DNA of 64,000 bases from Kuschelorhynchus macadamiae (GCA_030620095.1 JAUTXW010003599.1:549555-613554), one strand, 5' to 3'; counted from the first letter of the stretch, positions 24,542-35,990 are shown. Numbers and translations are program-made. The notes: generated by a model from the letters alone, not told the origin.

Positions 24542-25391
24542 ATGGCAGCGTATGAAAAATGTGATATGCTGGTATGTTTTATACAGATTAATTCTGAAGA
24601 AGCCCAGGAATTATATTTCCAAAGGTAAGTTGGATGGCTATGAAAATCTGTATTATCATTATAAGTTTTTGCTTGTTAGATATCCAGAAAGAAGGCAACC
24701 GGTTTTTGAGATATTTGCTCGTGTAAAAGCAAATTTAGTTGAGCACAGATCATTTGTTCACCCACGTCCTAGAACATACAACAAAGAGGACAGAGAAAGA
24801 AAAGAGATAGATGTTTTGGGATATATAGAAGCAACACCTTCGTCCTCATGTAGAAAAATTGAGAAAGAAATTGGTGTGCCAAAAACGGTCAGCAGATGTT
24901 GAAGAAATATAAATATCATCAGTACAAATTAAATATAGTGCAACATTTGCATCCGGACGATGCCGAGCGCCGGGCATTGTTTTGTCAGTTGCATTTGCTA
25001 CAAATCAATGCTAACGATTTATTTGGCAGACTTGTTATCCGGTTAGACAAATGCTTTTTTTCAAGTGCGGGAATTTTTAATCGTCACAATACTAGGAACT
25101 GGCATATTGAAAATCAGCATTTAATTTTTGAAAGGGCACAACAAGGACGCTTTGGAGTTGGGGTATCATGTTTTATTTTGAAGAAGGTCTTACAGCACAT
25201 AGATTCTTAGAAATCCTTGAAAAAGTTATTCCAGAACTGCTCGAAAATATCCCATTTGCCCAATATAATGCTGTTCACCTACAGCAAGATGGTGCCTCAA
25301 GACACAACTCTAGGCTCTTAAGGGAATTTCTTGATAATAACTTTCCTCAAAGATGGATAGGTATCAACGGGCCTGTTAAATGGCCTCCTTT

Positions 25392-25395
<4 letters not shown>
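24542..25395 (+). pseudogene. Mariner-like transposase with a probable 55-nt intron, 3' truncated
   Basis: Exon 1 starts MAAYEKCDMLVCFIQ at 24542 and ends at 24624. A GTAAGT donor at 24625 and a TTGTTAG acceptor ending at 24679 define a 55-nt intron. Joining restores an AGA codon and the family phrase YFQRYPERRQP. The rest encodes a helix-turn-helix N-terminus (about 24680-24895), a frameshift at about 24895, LKKYKYHQYK, and the first catalytic region altered to RLDKCFFSSAGIFNRHN (Asp kept, Glu lost). The second catalytic motif follows as LQQDGASRHNSR. It stops at WPP where the (TA)n tract at 25396 begins, so the third Asp is missing. An intronless sister transposase is at 32259-33353. Confidence 0.8.

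Positions 25396-25441
<46 letters not shown>
25396..25441. repeat. (TA)n microsatellite
   Basis: Uninterrupted TA repeats cut off the mariner transposase frame at its third catalytic motif. It may be an expanded TA target or a deletion junction. Confidence 0.95.
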
Positions 25442-25443
<2 letters not shown>

Positions 25444-26495
25444 TATTTTTATATAAGAAGACTTATATGCAAGGTATCCAATTCTTCGTTAGCAATATCT
25501 AACTTTCAATTGTTTATTATTGTTATTTATTCTATTATTAAATTACGCATTCAGAAAATTGTCCTTTATTTGCGTGTTTCTGAGAAAAAGTGCATACTAT
25601 TATATACTATTGAGAAGGTAAAAAAAAGACACATTTTATAGTATATAAATATACACGGTGTTCTATTTAAAAAAAAATAAAGTGGGGTCCGATAACTTTT
25701 TGACCTGACCATGTATACTAATTCCGAAGGCGGAATTAAGTTCTACGGGAAAAATTATATAAGAAACAGTTTTCATATTTTCTATGAGTTATCTGATAGT
25801 TGAGATACGAGGAGTCCATGAAAATGCAAAATTTTCAATTTATTCCTGTATCTTAAAAACTTAAAAAAGCTATGATAATTTTGTTAACGTCACCTTTAGT
25901 TTTACGAAAAAGTAGCATACTGCCGCGAAAACCGCAACTTTCTATCTATAAAAATAACGGAGATACCCATCAAAAGCACCCAAAATAGTACACTATGTAC
26001 AGGTATTGCCAAAAGTGAATGTAGTTTATTCTAATTTTAAAAATCAATCAAATCAAGAACATAAAAATAATAAAAATGGACAAATATTATATATAATATT
26101 AAAATTAAAACAAATCGTAAGCTAGAAGTCAATTTAGCTAGATATGGGTCGTTTATTTGGTAAAAGTTTCGATGGATGCTTTTATCCGTAATTTCCCTTG
26201 CAGTAAAATCTCCTTTGTACTAAAAAAAGATGAAATATATAAGGATAACAGTATTATAAATATTGTAATACATTAGATAAATTAAAAAACACCATATTGA
26301 TATATTCAGTACTTCTTTTGTTATAAACAGTTATTTACCCTTATTTACAAATGGAAGAACTTATAAATATGTAATTTTTTATAAAACTTATAACATGTCA
26401 AATTGAAAATCAATTATACACAAACTCAGTTATTAGTTTAACATAGTCGTGCATTAGAAAATGAATTTATTATTATTTATTCGTCAAAAAAAACT
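25442..26495. other. AT-rich DNA with a possible mariner-type end
   Basis: TACACGGTGTTCTATT at about 25651 resembles a mariner inverted-repeat end, and TGTACAGG at about 25996 could be a distant partner; this is too weak to call an element. Nothing coding is supported. Confidence 0.35.
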
Positions 26496-26499
26496 AATC

Positions 26500-26660
26500 T
26501 TGACTAAAATTTGAGAATATATTCCTTAAAATACTAGTAAAATCACCCATATGCAGCGGATTTTTCGTTAGCAGCTTTTTGTAATCTAAAAAAAATTCAC
26601 TAGTACTAGATCTGGTCATCAAGGTGGCCAATGGTTCATAAAATACCGTCCAATTTACAT
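26500..26660 (-). pseudogene. Mariner transposase fragment (third catalytic region)
   Basis: On the minus strand, one frame reads HWPP-WPDLVLVNFF, the decayed equivalent of the WPPRSPDLxPLDFFLWG motif that carries the third catalytic Asp. Similar remnants are at 37320-37400 and 38190-38250, all minus strand. Too short to assign to a family. Confidence 0.5.
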
Positions 26661-26685
26661 CTAAGAAGAGCATATTTACACACAA

Positions 26686-26687
<2 letters not shown>

Positions 26688-26758
<71 letters not shown>
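26688..26758. repeat. (TA)n microsatellite
   Basis: About 70 bp of uninterrupted TA repeats, immediately left of the LINE at 26766. Confidence 0.97.
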
Positions 26759-26761
<3 letters not shown>

Positions 26762-26765
26762 GAAA

Positions 26766-28665
26766 ATATAAACACACAAGAAAAGTGGCGGGGGTTAAAG
26801 AAATTTTCTATACTTCCTAATAAGCAAAAACAAATTCCGGCGGCCTTGTGTGATGTAAATCAAATAAACAATTTTTTTGTTAATTCGACTATAAACCTAA
26901 ATCAACCACCTGATAATCTTCTTAACTACTAGAAGAATATTATTAATAATAATATTACAGGAATTTTTGAGTTTTCGCAAGTGTCTGTGAGAATGATGTA
27001 TTAAGAGCAATTATGAGCATAAAATCCAGAGCCATCGAATCCGATAACGTAAACATAGTGTTAATTCAAATGTGTATGCCATTCTTGTTACCATTTTTTA
27101 CTCATATCATAAATAAATGTAATTGGAAACACGCCTTTGTAATCCTCCTCTCTAAAATGAGAAACCAACTGAGTATGGTCATTTAAGATCTATCAGGATT
27201 TTGGCAGCTTTTTCAAAAATCTTGGAGAAAATAATTGAAATCCAAATAAGATCTTTTGTGGGAATCAACAATATTTTATCCGAAAAGCAGTCTGAATTTC
27301 AATCAATGCATAGCTGTGCCACCGCTCTTTCTGACATAACAGATGACATTCTACGTGGACATGATAACAACAAAATAAGCGCTCTGGTCCTTTTAGACTT
27401 TACCAAAGCTTTCGATATGCTTAACCCTAAAGTACTTGTTTCTCTTATTAACTATCTCGGCTTTGGATATGGTGCTCGAAAATTTGTCGTCGTATTTATG
27501 CGGAAGGTCACAACAAGTGGTTTTCAATGGTAAATTTTCTGAAAGGCAAGTGGTAACGTCTGGTGTTCCACAGGGAAGTATACTTGGTCCTTTGTTCTAT
27601 ACTTTATATACCTCACAATTTCACAAAAATATCAAACATTGCCATTATCATCTTTATGCTGATGACACCCAAATTTACTTGTCTTTCGATTCAGTTCATA
27701 GTAATGTGGCAAATCGCCACATAAATAGTGATCTTAATGCCTTATTTAAAACTGCAACCGACCACATGCTAAAAATTAACCCTAGTAAATCCACCGTAAT
27801 TCTATTTGGCAACCGAACACATTGCAATTTGGCCAATGACACCTTATATATTCAAATGGGCAATGCTTTTATTCCTTTCGTTGACACCTGCAAAAATCTG
27901 GGACTACAGCTTGACTGCAACTTGCGTTTTAAGCAGCGTGTAACTAATAAGCTGAAGGTAGCCTATTCAACACTAAAATTACTTTTTTCGCATCGCCACT
28001 ACTTTACACTAGAGACAAAAAAACTCCTTTGTGATTCTCTGGTGTTATCAGTCTTCAATCATTGTGACTGCGTTTACGGGTCTTGCCTTGACAATATTGA
28101 AGTTAGGCGTATCCAAAAAGTGCAAAATAGCTTTCTTAGCTTTTTTTGCGGAATATCTGGAAGAAACCATATTTCACATCAGTTAAAAGATGCAGGTTGG
28201 TTGAGTATGTGACGTCCACGATCGAAATTTAAGGAACAATCTTATTGTTACAATTCCGCAACATCGCAAGGAGCTGTTTAAGAGGTCGATTTCCATTTTG
28301 TTCCAAATTTCTCAAATATAACATATCATTTCCACCCCCCTCTCTTCACTTCCTCTTCTTTCTTAATTCTTCTCCTTTTGTGTCTTTTCTATATTCCTTG
28401 TTTTTTCTTTCTTTTATGTCTTTAAAACTACATATTACATATATATCATAATCTAATTCAGTAAATTTAGTAACTTAACTGAAAACACGTCATATACCTA
28501 TTTGATTTTCTATGCATAAGTTTTTAACGGGCTTTATCAGTACCCGGACTTGTCTGGGTGGCTGCAATCATTTTATGGCCCTTTGTCTAACCGTCTAGCA
28601 TAAAAACTAGAATATAATAAATTATTTGTTTAATATTATACGGTTGAACAATAAATGTATTATTA
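26766..28665 (+). pseudogene. Non-LTR retrotransposon (same family as 11205-12660), 5' truncated and frameshifted
   Basis: The upstream part (26770-27200) decays through pieces of the N-terminal RT region. From 27201 it reads AAFSKILEKIIEIQIRSF, then the palm motif VLLDFTKAFDMLNP. A one-base frameshift at about 27465-27490 moves the frame to LSSYLCGRSQQVVFNG, VPQGSILGPLFYTLY and the catalytic YADDTQIYLSF. The frame stops at 28210 in the thumb/C-terminal part, GWLSM, earlier than in the sister copy at 11540. The 3' end has AATAAATG followed by (TAT)n at 28655-28690, the same tail as the sister copy. Confidence 0.85.
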
Positions 28666-28694
28666 TTATTATTAATATTAATATTAATGTATTT

Positions 28695-29980
28695 AGACTT
28701 TCTATTACATAGTTATATGGTAATTAGGTTTTCGAAGTGTGAAGTTAAAAATGGGTATACGCACGCAAAAATCGCCCGGACTATCGTAGTAGATGTGTAT
28801 GTATATTAAAATGCTATACTGATGCTGACATTGACACGATAAGTGTACTAGAGTTCACTGAAGGTGTAAGCAAGCGAATAGTTATTTTTAGGGATTTTTC
28901 CTTTGAAGTGTTCAAATTAAGAACTTCCTTTATAGATTACATTTAGCCGTAAGTCATTAACTTGGATGAATAATTTATATATATTGACCTCTCGAAAGAA
29001 AAATATAGCCTTTAAAGGAAGAAATAATTATATTTTTTAGTATCCCAGCATTTTAGAATAAATGCTTTTCTAACAGTAAAAAAACTGATGATTTTATAAG
29101 TAAATAACATGTTTATTTGGCACTTGCCTTATAAAATCAAATATGTACAGGATGATATAAAGGAAAGTAAAAATGCTTTATTTCTAAGTTGGTATATATA
29201 GTTGAAAATTATTTTCGAAAAGCAATTGAACATCAATTAAAATGATGTATAAAATCTATAACATTTTTTTCATTTTTTTTTATTTTAAATGCAATGAATA
29301 TTTTACTAAAATTTTAGAATCTACGGAAAAAACTAGGCACATTTTATATAACATGTTCTGTGTAAAAATATAACCGTTTTATTCAACGTAAAATATCAAA
29401 TTTCCAATCAAATCAATTCTCAGTTATTTCTGAATTTCTATATTTGTTATAGAGGTTTACATGTTACTGTACTCTCGTAGATATCTTCCTCCCGTAAGGA
29501 AATATCAAAAAAATGTTATATATCTATATTGGTTGTTATTTTTGCCAGGCTTAGGATGTTCAACGGTCCTATTGTGGGAAAATTTTCACCGCACAAACTA
29601 CGGTAATAATTCTTTTATCGATAGAATAGTGAAAAATTACAATAACCGATTTTCAAATCACGATCTGTTTTGTAAAAACTTTAGAAGTTTTAAATGTTTA
29701 ATTTTAGATTGTGTGTGATGTTTTCGAATTATTATTTTACGATATTTAATACTTACTATTAAGTTTGTTTGTGTATATCTTTATGTACCTATTTTTTTAA
29801 TTTTTTAATCATTTTTGTTTGACTTTAACTTCGAACATTTAATTCTGACTGGTCTAAGCCAATTGGACTTATTCTCTGTGAAGTTTGAATAAGTAAATAA
29901 ATAAATAAGTATTATATTATAAGATAATTTATATTTGTTGATAAATTTAAAATAAAGCTTATTGATGGAAAATATAGAAA
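28695..29980. other. AT-rich DNA, nothing recognised
   Basis: An 85-codon open stretch at 29461-29718 resembles nothing I know and lies in low-complexity AT-rich DNA; I do not call it a gene. Confidence 0.35.
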
Positions 29981-29984
29981 AACA

Positions 29985-30830
29985 GTTATTAACTGCTATC
30001 TGTTTTATTGTGTTGAGTTCTTTAAAAAACATTTAGTTAAAATTAAGGATAAGAATGATAGATTCTCAAAATCTGTAGTGTATTCGTTGAGTTGTAGCGA
30101 CTGTTCTGCTGTGCATGTTGGACAGTCCGGGAGGAAGATTTCTAACACAGTAGAGGAACATGTAAACCTCTTTAATACATTTAAAAATTCGGAAATAACG
30201 GAGACTAAATCTGCATTTGAGAACCATCTATAACCTGTTAATATAAATATCTTACATGACTGATCCAAGGGAACGAAATTAGATTTATTAGAAAAAATGA
30301 AAAACACCTATGTTAATGACGTATTTAATTTCCAACCCCATCTCATATTTAATAACATACATAATAATTAGCGTTGTTTATTTAATTTTAACCTTATTTA
30401 TGGACCTGTCATGTGACAATTGCAATTCAACTGTTTTCTTCTGTTATAGTTTTAATACACTTAATTCTATGGGCTCGTTTTAAATTTTGAGGCGCATATG
30501 CAACCATCAGTACTCAAGAATTCAGCCTCCTCCTATTACTGTTATACGTCTAAAATGTAACGTGTGCTTTGTTGTTTTGTATTTTGTTATTTTTATGTAC
30601 TTATATTTGTTGTTTTAAATGTGTTAAGGTACCTATACTTAATATTTATTTATTTTTTTTTTATTTTTATACTTAATTTTATTTTTTTTTTAATTGTACA
30701 GTTAGTATATTGGGTTTTCCAATATTGTCGGTCCGATGATGCTCGCAAGAGCGAAAGACGTGTCACCTTAGGTTTTTTTAAAATACGTATTTGTCTTGAC
30801 TGAGGTCAAGACTTTGTGTTTTATTTAATA
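29985..30830 (+). pseudogene. PLE endonuclease and terminal region (copy F)
   Basis: Decayed frames read SKSVVYSLSCSDCSAVHVGQ, then SGRKISNTVEEHV, TKSAFENHL and GTKLDLLEKMK to a stop at about 30366. This is a GIY-YIG-type PLE endonuclease in which the YIG is altered to HVG. About 350 bases downstream is the hammerhead-like motif at 30733-30757, giving the usual PLE order of endonuclease, 3' UTR and ribozyme. Confidence 0.75.
30733..30757 (+). ncRNA. Hammerhead-ribozyme-like core at PLE copy F end
   Basis: CCGATGA (one change from CUGAUGA), then GCTC-GCAA-GAGC, a perfect 4-bp stem closed by a GCAA tetraloop, then GAAAG. Stem II and its loop are unusually clean. Stems I and III are not resolved by eye. 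Confidence 0.55.
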
Positions 30831-32258
30831 GTATTATAAACAGCTCTCTTTGAGGAATATGGATGACCTTTTCCAATTTCAAACATTTTAAGTAGGCCAG
30901 GAAATGCCAAGATGCATTATATGTTTATTTATTTATTAACATTTTTTTTTGTAATATTTGGAGATATTATAGCAGCCATGTCAAACTCAAAGTCACTGGT
31001 GGGCCAAAAGCATGAAGACCATCGACTAGGTGGGTTGCAAAACCTTATCTTAAAGAAGACAAACTACTGAAAATCTTGAGAAAAAGTACTATTATAGGAC
31101 AAGCCTGTCTATTAAATTTCCAACAAAAAACACATTACAAAAAAACTACAAATATTAAATTCTTTTGCCAGATATTTGACATCTTTTGTCTTTAATTAAG
31201 TTGTCTATTTGTGGCGCGAATTTATCGGCGGAAATAACTTTTAAAACTGCGTCCAAGTGTGCGTCCGTCAATCGCGATCTTGCGGGAGATTTGTTTCCTT
31301 TCATCAAAGAAAATAGTTGTTCACACTTATAGGTACTTCCAAACATTGACAGGATTTTACAGGCAAATTTTCTAATTCTTGGTATTGAACAGGCAAGTAC
31401 TTATAAAATTCGAATGTACCAACACTATCAAATTTTTGTTTTAAATGGGTCTGACACTGATTCTCAATTACTTCCATTTGCAAGTGAGGGGGAACTTTAT
31501 CAATATCGATAGTGAAAAGACCAGTAAATAGAGAAAAATTGTTTTCTTAGGTCTTAAAATCCTGAAAACGCTTCTCAAATTCTGCCAGAAAGCTTCTCAT
31601 TTTCTCTGAAAATATTTTGTATGATATTGAGACACTTGTGCTTTCAATAATATGCCTTACAAGTCAGAAAATGTGACAGATTATTCTCTGCTAACTGTTT
31701 TTCCCACATCATCTTACACTTAAAAATGCATATCTGTAATAACTTGACGTGGTCCTTACAATTTCGTATTTAAGTCCGACAAGTGTTTTGTGATATCTAC
31801 CATAAATGAAAGATCTTGTAAAAAAAGGTACAGGGTGTTCCAGCGAGGACTGAACAGGGACCTATTTTCGACCTTCCTTGTATTTTGGAATAATTCAAAA
31901 TAGCCAATCGATGTATTTTTTCTTGTAGAATCCAAAACTATCATCGAAAAAATATTTGAACCAGAAACAAAAGAGTTACGCTATGCATCAGGTGTTTTTT
32001 AAATGGAATGTATCGTTTTTTATACGATTTTTGGAAACAGTGATTTTTTTATGTCCGTTCTGATTAAAAGATTTGATTTTGCGATAGCTGTTTATATTAC
32101 ATTTTAATGTTTTACAAACTAAAATTTTAGCTTCACCTGTTTAAAATATACGATAGGTTGGTATAGGTGATCAAGATAAAATGACGTTTGAATGCTTTGT
32201 CAATAAAAATTGACATTATTTTAATTATTGTCGAAGTCTTCACCTAAAAAATATATAT

Positions 32259-33353
32259 TTGACTCTGATCGAAATGAAATACTCTTTGGACGAGAGACTA
32301 CAGATTGTTATGCTATTTTACAAGTGCCAAGAAAATGCAAGAGAAGCAAGAAGATTTATTGCAAATTTTCATAGAAATATATCTATCAATACAATTCTAA
32401 GGATAAAAAACCTATTTGAGGAAAATAAAACTTTACATGATAGAAAAAGAAATATACAAAGAAGAAGAAATCGAGACCAGGCCATTATAAATTATTTTCA
32501 AGTTAATCCAACCAAATCTATTTCGGATGCAGTTCGGGAAGTTCAGTACGGTGGCGGTGTAAGGCGCAGAAGAGTTACCCGAGGGACTGTTCACAGGACT
32601 CTGAAAATTCATAAATTTAGGCCTTTTCGTATCCTCCCACTTCAGCACCTAACACCGGCACAAAAAGAACTTCGCTTCCAATTTGTTTCTCAAATGGTAA
32701 TTCGGCAAGAAAACGAAGACCCTGATTTATTCAAAAATATTGTGTGGACCGACGAAGCTACTTTCACAACATCGGGAGTATTCAACAGACATAATAGTCA
32801 CCACTGGGCCGTTGAAAATCCAAAAAAGTTCCAGACTATTAAATTTCAAGGGAGGAATTCTATTCATGTTTGGTGTGGGATAAAAAACAATAAAATTTTG
32901 GGACCAATATTTTTTAACGGGACTTTAAATGGGCACAGATATTATGAGTTTTTAGAAAACGAAATTGAAAATTTTTTGGAAGACTTACCATTGGCAGAAT
33001 ATCAGAATTTAATTTGGCAACATGATGGGGCGCCTCCTCATGCCGTGCATGATGTGGTTCAATTTTTAAATCGGCGCCATAACGAATGGATAGGGCGAAA
33101 TGGAACATATGCTTGGCCGCCCAATAGCCCCGACCTCTCAGTTTTGGATACATTTCTTTGGGGCCATTTGAAGAACGTCGTATACAGACAACGAAACGAA
33201 AATATTCAAGAGATCATGGGAAAAATTGTCGATGAAATAAACCGCCTTAACCAGGAAAATCATATTGTAACAGCAAATTTAGAAAGGTTACAAAGGGGTT
33301 ATCGATGTTGTTTCGAGAAAAACGGCGGTCACATTGAAAACTTATGTTATTAG
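32259..33353 (+). CDS. Mariner-like transposase, intact, 364 aa
   Basis: A DDD-type transposase that would cut at the element's inverted repeats and insert at TA. Residues 1-60 form the first helix-turn-helix; 70-120 include a basic stretch and a second DNA-binding segment ending LKIHKFRPF. The catalytic core has Asp165 in VWTDEATF, Asp256 in WQHDGAPPH, and Asp297 in SPDLSVLDTFLWG, with 40 residues between the last two, close to the DD41D group. The C-terminus has GGHIENL, usual for this family. Length is normal. The given ATG precedes a second Met at codon 6 (MKYSLDERL) that aligns better with family starts, so the true start may be either. The first 65 codons lie in the left inverted repeat. 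No stop or frameshift is present. Confidence 0.92.
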   Translation: MTLIEMKYSLDERLQIVMLFYKCQENAREARRFIANFHRNISINTILRIKNLFEENKTLHDRKRNIQRRRNRDQAIINYFQVNPTKSISDAVREVQYGGGVRRRRVTRGTVHRTLKIHKFRPFRILPLQHLTPAQKELRFQFVSQMVIRQENEDPDLFKNIVWTDEATFTTSGVFNRHNSHHWAVENPKKFQTIKFQGRNSIHVWCGIKNNKILGPIFFNGTLNGHRYYEFLENEIENFLEDLPLAEYQNLIWQHDGAPPHAVHDVVQFLNRRHNEWIGRNGTYAWPPNSPDLSVLDTFLWGHLKNVVYRQRNENIQEIMGKIVDEINRLNQENHIVTANLERLQRGYRCCFEKNGGHIENLCY

Positions 33354-33370
33354 TAGTTTTATTTTATTAT

Positions 33371-33589
33371 TTAATAATTATTTTTTATTGAATTTCTTTT
33401 TCTATCATGTAAAGTTTTATTTTCCTCAAATAAGTTTTTTATCCTTAGAATTGTATTGATGGATATATTTCTATGAAAATTTGCAATAAATCTTCTTCTT
33501 GCTTCTCTTGCATTTTCTTGGCACTTGTAAAATAGCATAACAATCTGTAGTCTCTCGTCCAAAGAGTATTTCATTTCGATCAGAGTCAA
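33371..33589 (-). CDS. Duplicate transposase N-terminus in right inverted repeat (72-codon HTH-only frame)
   Basis: Because the right inverted repeat copies the start of the transposase gene, the minus strand here encodes the same DNA-binding N-terminus (MTLIEMKYSLDERLQ to FEENKTLHDRKRN), with one extra Arg, then a short unrelated tail and a stop. It would be expressed only if the duplicated upstream part of the repeat acts as a promoter. It could make a DNA-binding protein without a catalytic domain, but it may simply be a passive copy. Confidence 0.55.
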   Translation of the reverse strand: MTLIEMKYSLDERLQIVMLFYKCQENAREARRRFIANFHRNISINTILRIKNLFEENKTLHDRKRNSIKNNY

Positions 33590-35660
33590 ATATATATTTT
33601 TTATGTGAAGACTTCGACAATAATTAAAATAATGTCAATTTTTATTGACAAAGCATTCAAACGTCATTTTACTTTGATCGCCTATACCAACCTATCGTAT
33701 ATTTTAAACAGGTGAAGCTAAAATTTTAGTTTGTAAAACATTCAAATGTAATATAAACAGCTATCGCAAAATCAAATCTTTTAATCAGAACGGGCATAAA
33801 AAAAAAATCACTCTTTCCAAAAATCGTATAAAAAACGATACATTCCATTTAAAAAACACCTGATGCATAGCGTAACTCTTTTGTTTCTGGTTCAAATATT
33901 TTTTCGATGACATTTTTGGATTCTACAAGAAAAAATACATCGATTGGCTATTTTGAATTTTTCCAAAATACAAGGGAGGTCGAAAATAGGTCCCTGTTCA
34001 GTCCTCGCTGGAACACCCTGTACATCGCATAATAAGCTGACATCTCCTCCTTTTGTTTCCATGAAAACGCGTATTTCTTCTTTGAGTTTCCAAAACCGGT
34101 CGAGTACCATAGAGCACGAAAGCCATCGCACCTCTGCATAATATGGTAAACCAGTGTACTCCCTTTCTAAATCAGGTAAAAATGCAGAAAACTGTCGCTG
34201 ATTAAGGCCTCGTGACCTTATGAACTTTATAATTTTTTTCACTGACTTTAAAACACTTTCCAACTCGATCACTTTTGAGCATAAAACTTCTTGGTGGATT
34301 ATACAATAAATATGATGAAAATCTGGTTTGTCACTGCCCGTTTCTCTGATCTTTGTCCCTAATATTTTAACGAGGCTATTTTTTACTCCAGTCATTGAAG
34401 GAGCTCCGTCTGTTGCAACGGAACAGTTTTGACAAATCTAAATTGTACTTTTGCAGAAGTCCATAAACAGCATTGAAAATATTCTTCCCAGTTGTTGTAT
34501 CATGCAATTGTACTAATTCCAGTAATCCTTCATACACATTGATATCTGTATCAACCGCGCGATGAAAAACAGCGAGTTGCGCCACACCACACACATCCGT
34601 ACTTTCGTCACAGGCAATAGAAAATGCAATGAAGGAGTCTGATTTGGTTTTTATCTGATCACTTATATTGGCAGCCAACTCAGTAACTCTTTCAGCCACA
34701 GTATTCCGGGACAAGGATATATTTTGAAATGCCTTCACGCTCCCGGGACTTAATATTTCCGCGGCCTTTACAACGCATTCTTTTATAAATTCATCTTCAA
34801 CAAATGATTCTGAGTGTTTCGCAATCAACTCACAACATAAGCTGCTGATCTTTCAACCGCGATTTTAACTTATTTAACTTTTCGTTTCTGACCATGCCTG
34901 TATACTTGTCAAACATAGTTTTATGAATATCATAGTGACGTTTTATATTATATAATTCTGGGACATCGACTGTACTATTACAAATCAAACAAATAATTTT
35001 TTCCATCAGTTCACAGCAAAAAAACTCTAGTTCCCACTTTTCTTGAAAAAAGTTCCCTCTTACTTCCACTTGGTTTTGAAAGAGACTTGTTAAAAACTGT
35101 ATCCGAAATTAATTATAATAAGTACTGTTAAGTGTTTAACAATAAGTGCGCAACTTAGCTCGAAACTTTATCGCAACTGACTCATAACTGATTAAACACT
35201 CAACGACTGAACTCAATCGAACACGGCTTATATACGGATTGTGATTTCTCGAGTTCTTTCCAGAATGTTCAGATAGCGTCATCTGTGTTTTTGCGCGATA
35301 GAATTTTATGGAACAAGCCATATAACGTTTGGCTTTAGGTTTTAGGTTGAGTATGTGTAGTTCATCCTCCTAAACATAGATGGCACTATGTACAATTGTA
35401 CATTTTATTATACCAATCGTTGTTGCAGCGGCGCGCGCTTTCAAAAACGGTTTTCAACTTGTTCGCGGGCCGCATTATCTGGCTGTTTTCAAAACTGATT
35501 TGGGCCGCAGAAAAATGCTCACTGGGCCGCATGTTTGACATGGCTGTATTATAGAATAGTAAGATAGGAACACGAGCTTCATTGGTTTCTATTAGGTTAG
35601 TAATATTGTACAAGCAAAATGCGAATTTTGCTTGGAAAAATTGACATGAAAAACACAGAG

Positions 35661-35990
35661 GACGCACCTAACTTTAATTTAATTGGTCAACAAAGTCTCT
35701 TTGACCAATATTTTAAAGTTGTTGACGCTCAAATGCGGATTAAAATGACAAGTTTAATTATTAATTAAAAGGGATAAAGAACATTACAGTATATTGATAG
35801 CAAAAAAAGGTGAATACACTTCTATGACGCACCTAACTTTAATTTAATTGGTCAACAAAGTCTCTTTGACCAATATTTTAAAGTTTTTGATGCCCAAATG
35901 CGGATTAAAATGACAAGTTTAATTATTAATTAAAAGGGATAAAGAACATTACAGTAAATTGACAGCAAAAAAAGGTGAATACACTTCTAT
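35661..35990. repeat. 165-bp tandem duplication
   Basis: Copy 1 is 35661-35825 and copy 2 is 35826-35990. The two differ at about five positions. Each begins GACGCACCTAACTTTAATTT and ends GGTGAATACACTTCTAT. An internal inverted pair (TTGGTCAA with TTGACCAA) flanks CAAAGTCTC. It does not look coding. Confidence 0.95.

Larger units (their letters stand above)
31831..34020 (+). mobile_element. Mariner-like element with about 625-bp terminal inverted repeats
   Basis: TA duplications flank both ends (31829-31830 and 34021-34022). The ends are CAGGGTGTTCCAGCG and its inverse. The inverted repeats span 31831-32453 and about 33391-34020 and are nearly identical, differing by scattered substitutions and small indels. 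The repeat includes the first 195 or so bases of the transposase coding region, so the right arm holds a second copy of that segment in opposite orientation. The target was the hAT transposase gene. The near identity of the arms and the intact frame make this the youngest-looking element in the window. Confidence 0.93.
31155..35069 (-). pseudogene. hAT transposase (ZBED/GTF2I-repeat-like group), frameshifted and interrupted
   Basis: Minus-strand order: an N-terminal CxxC/H-x3-H zinc finger (ICLICNSTVDVPELYNIKRH, about 34995-34930); a frameshift near 34833; the first catalytic region IACDESTDV at about 34610; a frameshift near 34420 that disrupts ATDGAPSMTG, the second hAT motif; a helical region with CIIHQEVLCSK and YYAEVRWLSCSMVLDRF; and then the mariner insertion at 34020-31831. 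Beyond it come LQDLSFMVDITKHLSDLN (offset by a homopolymer frameshift) and the C-terminal dimerisation segment MFGSTYKCEQLFSLMK ending at 31155. The family's full length is about 600 residues, so most of the gene is present but inactive. Confidence 0.88.
30973..35546 (-). mobile_element. hAT transposon with perfect 8-bp target duplication, interrupted by a mariner-like element
   Basis: The ends CAGCCATGTCAAAC (30973) and GTTTGACATGGCTG (ending 35546) are exact inverted repeats, followed inward by GGGCC-rich sequence typical of this hAT group. The flanking octamer TATTATAG is present at both 30965-30972 and 35547-35554, the 8-bp duplication expected for hAT insertion. Without the 2.2-kb nested element the hAT would be about 2.4 kb. 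The transposase is on the minus strand. Confidence 0.93.

Noticed and set aside
25651..26000. Complete non-autonomous mariner between ACACGGTGTTC and TGTACAGG
   Set aside because: The inner sequences do not form an inverted repeat by eye, so only an isolated end-like motif is noted.
29461..29718. 85-codon plus frame
   Set aside because: No recognisable motif and AT-rich composition; cannot be told from chance.
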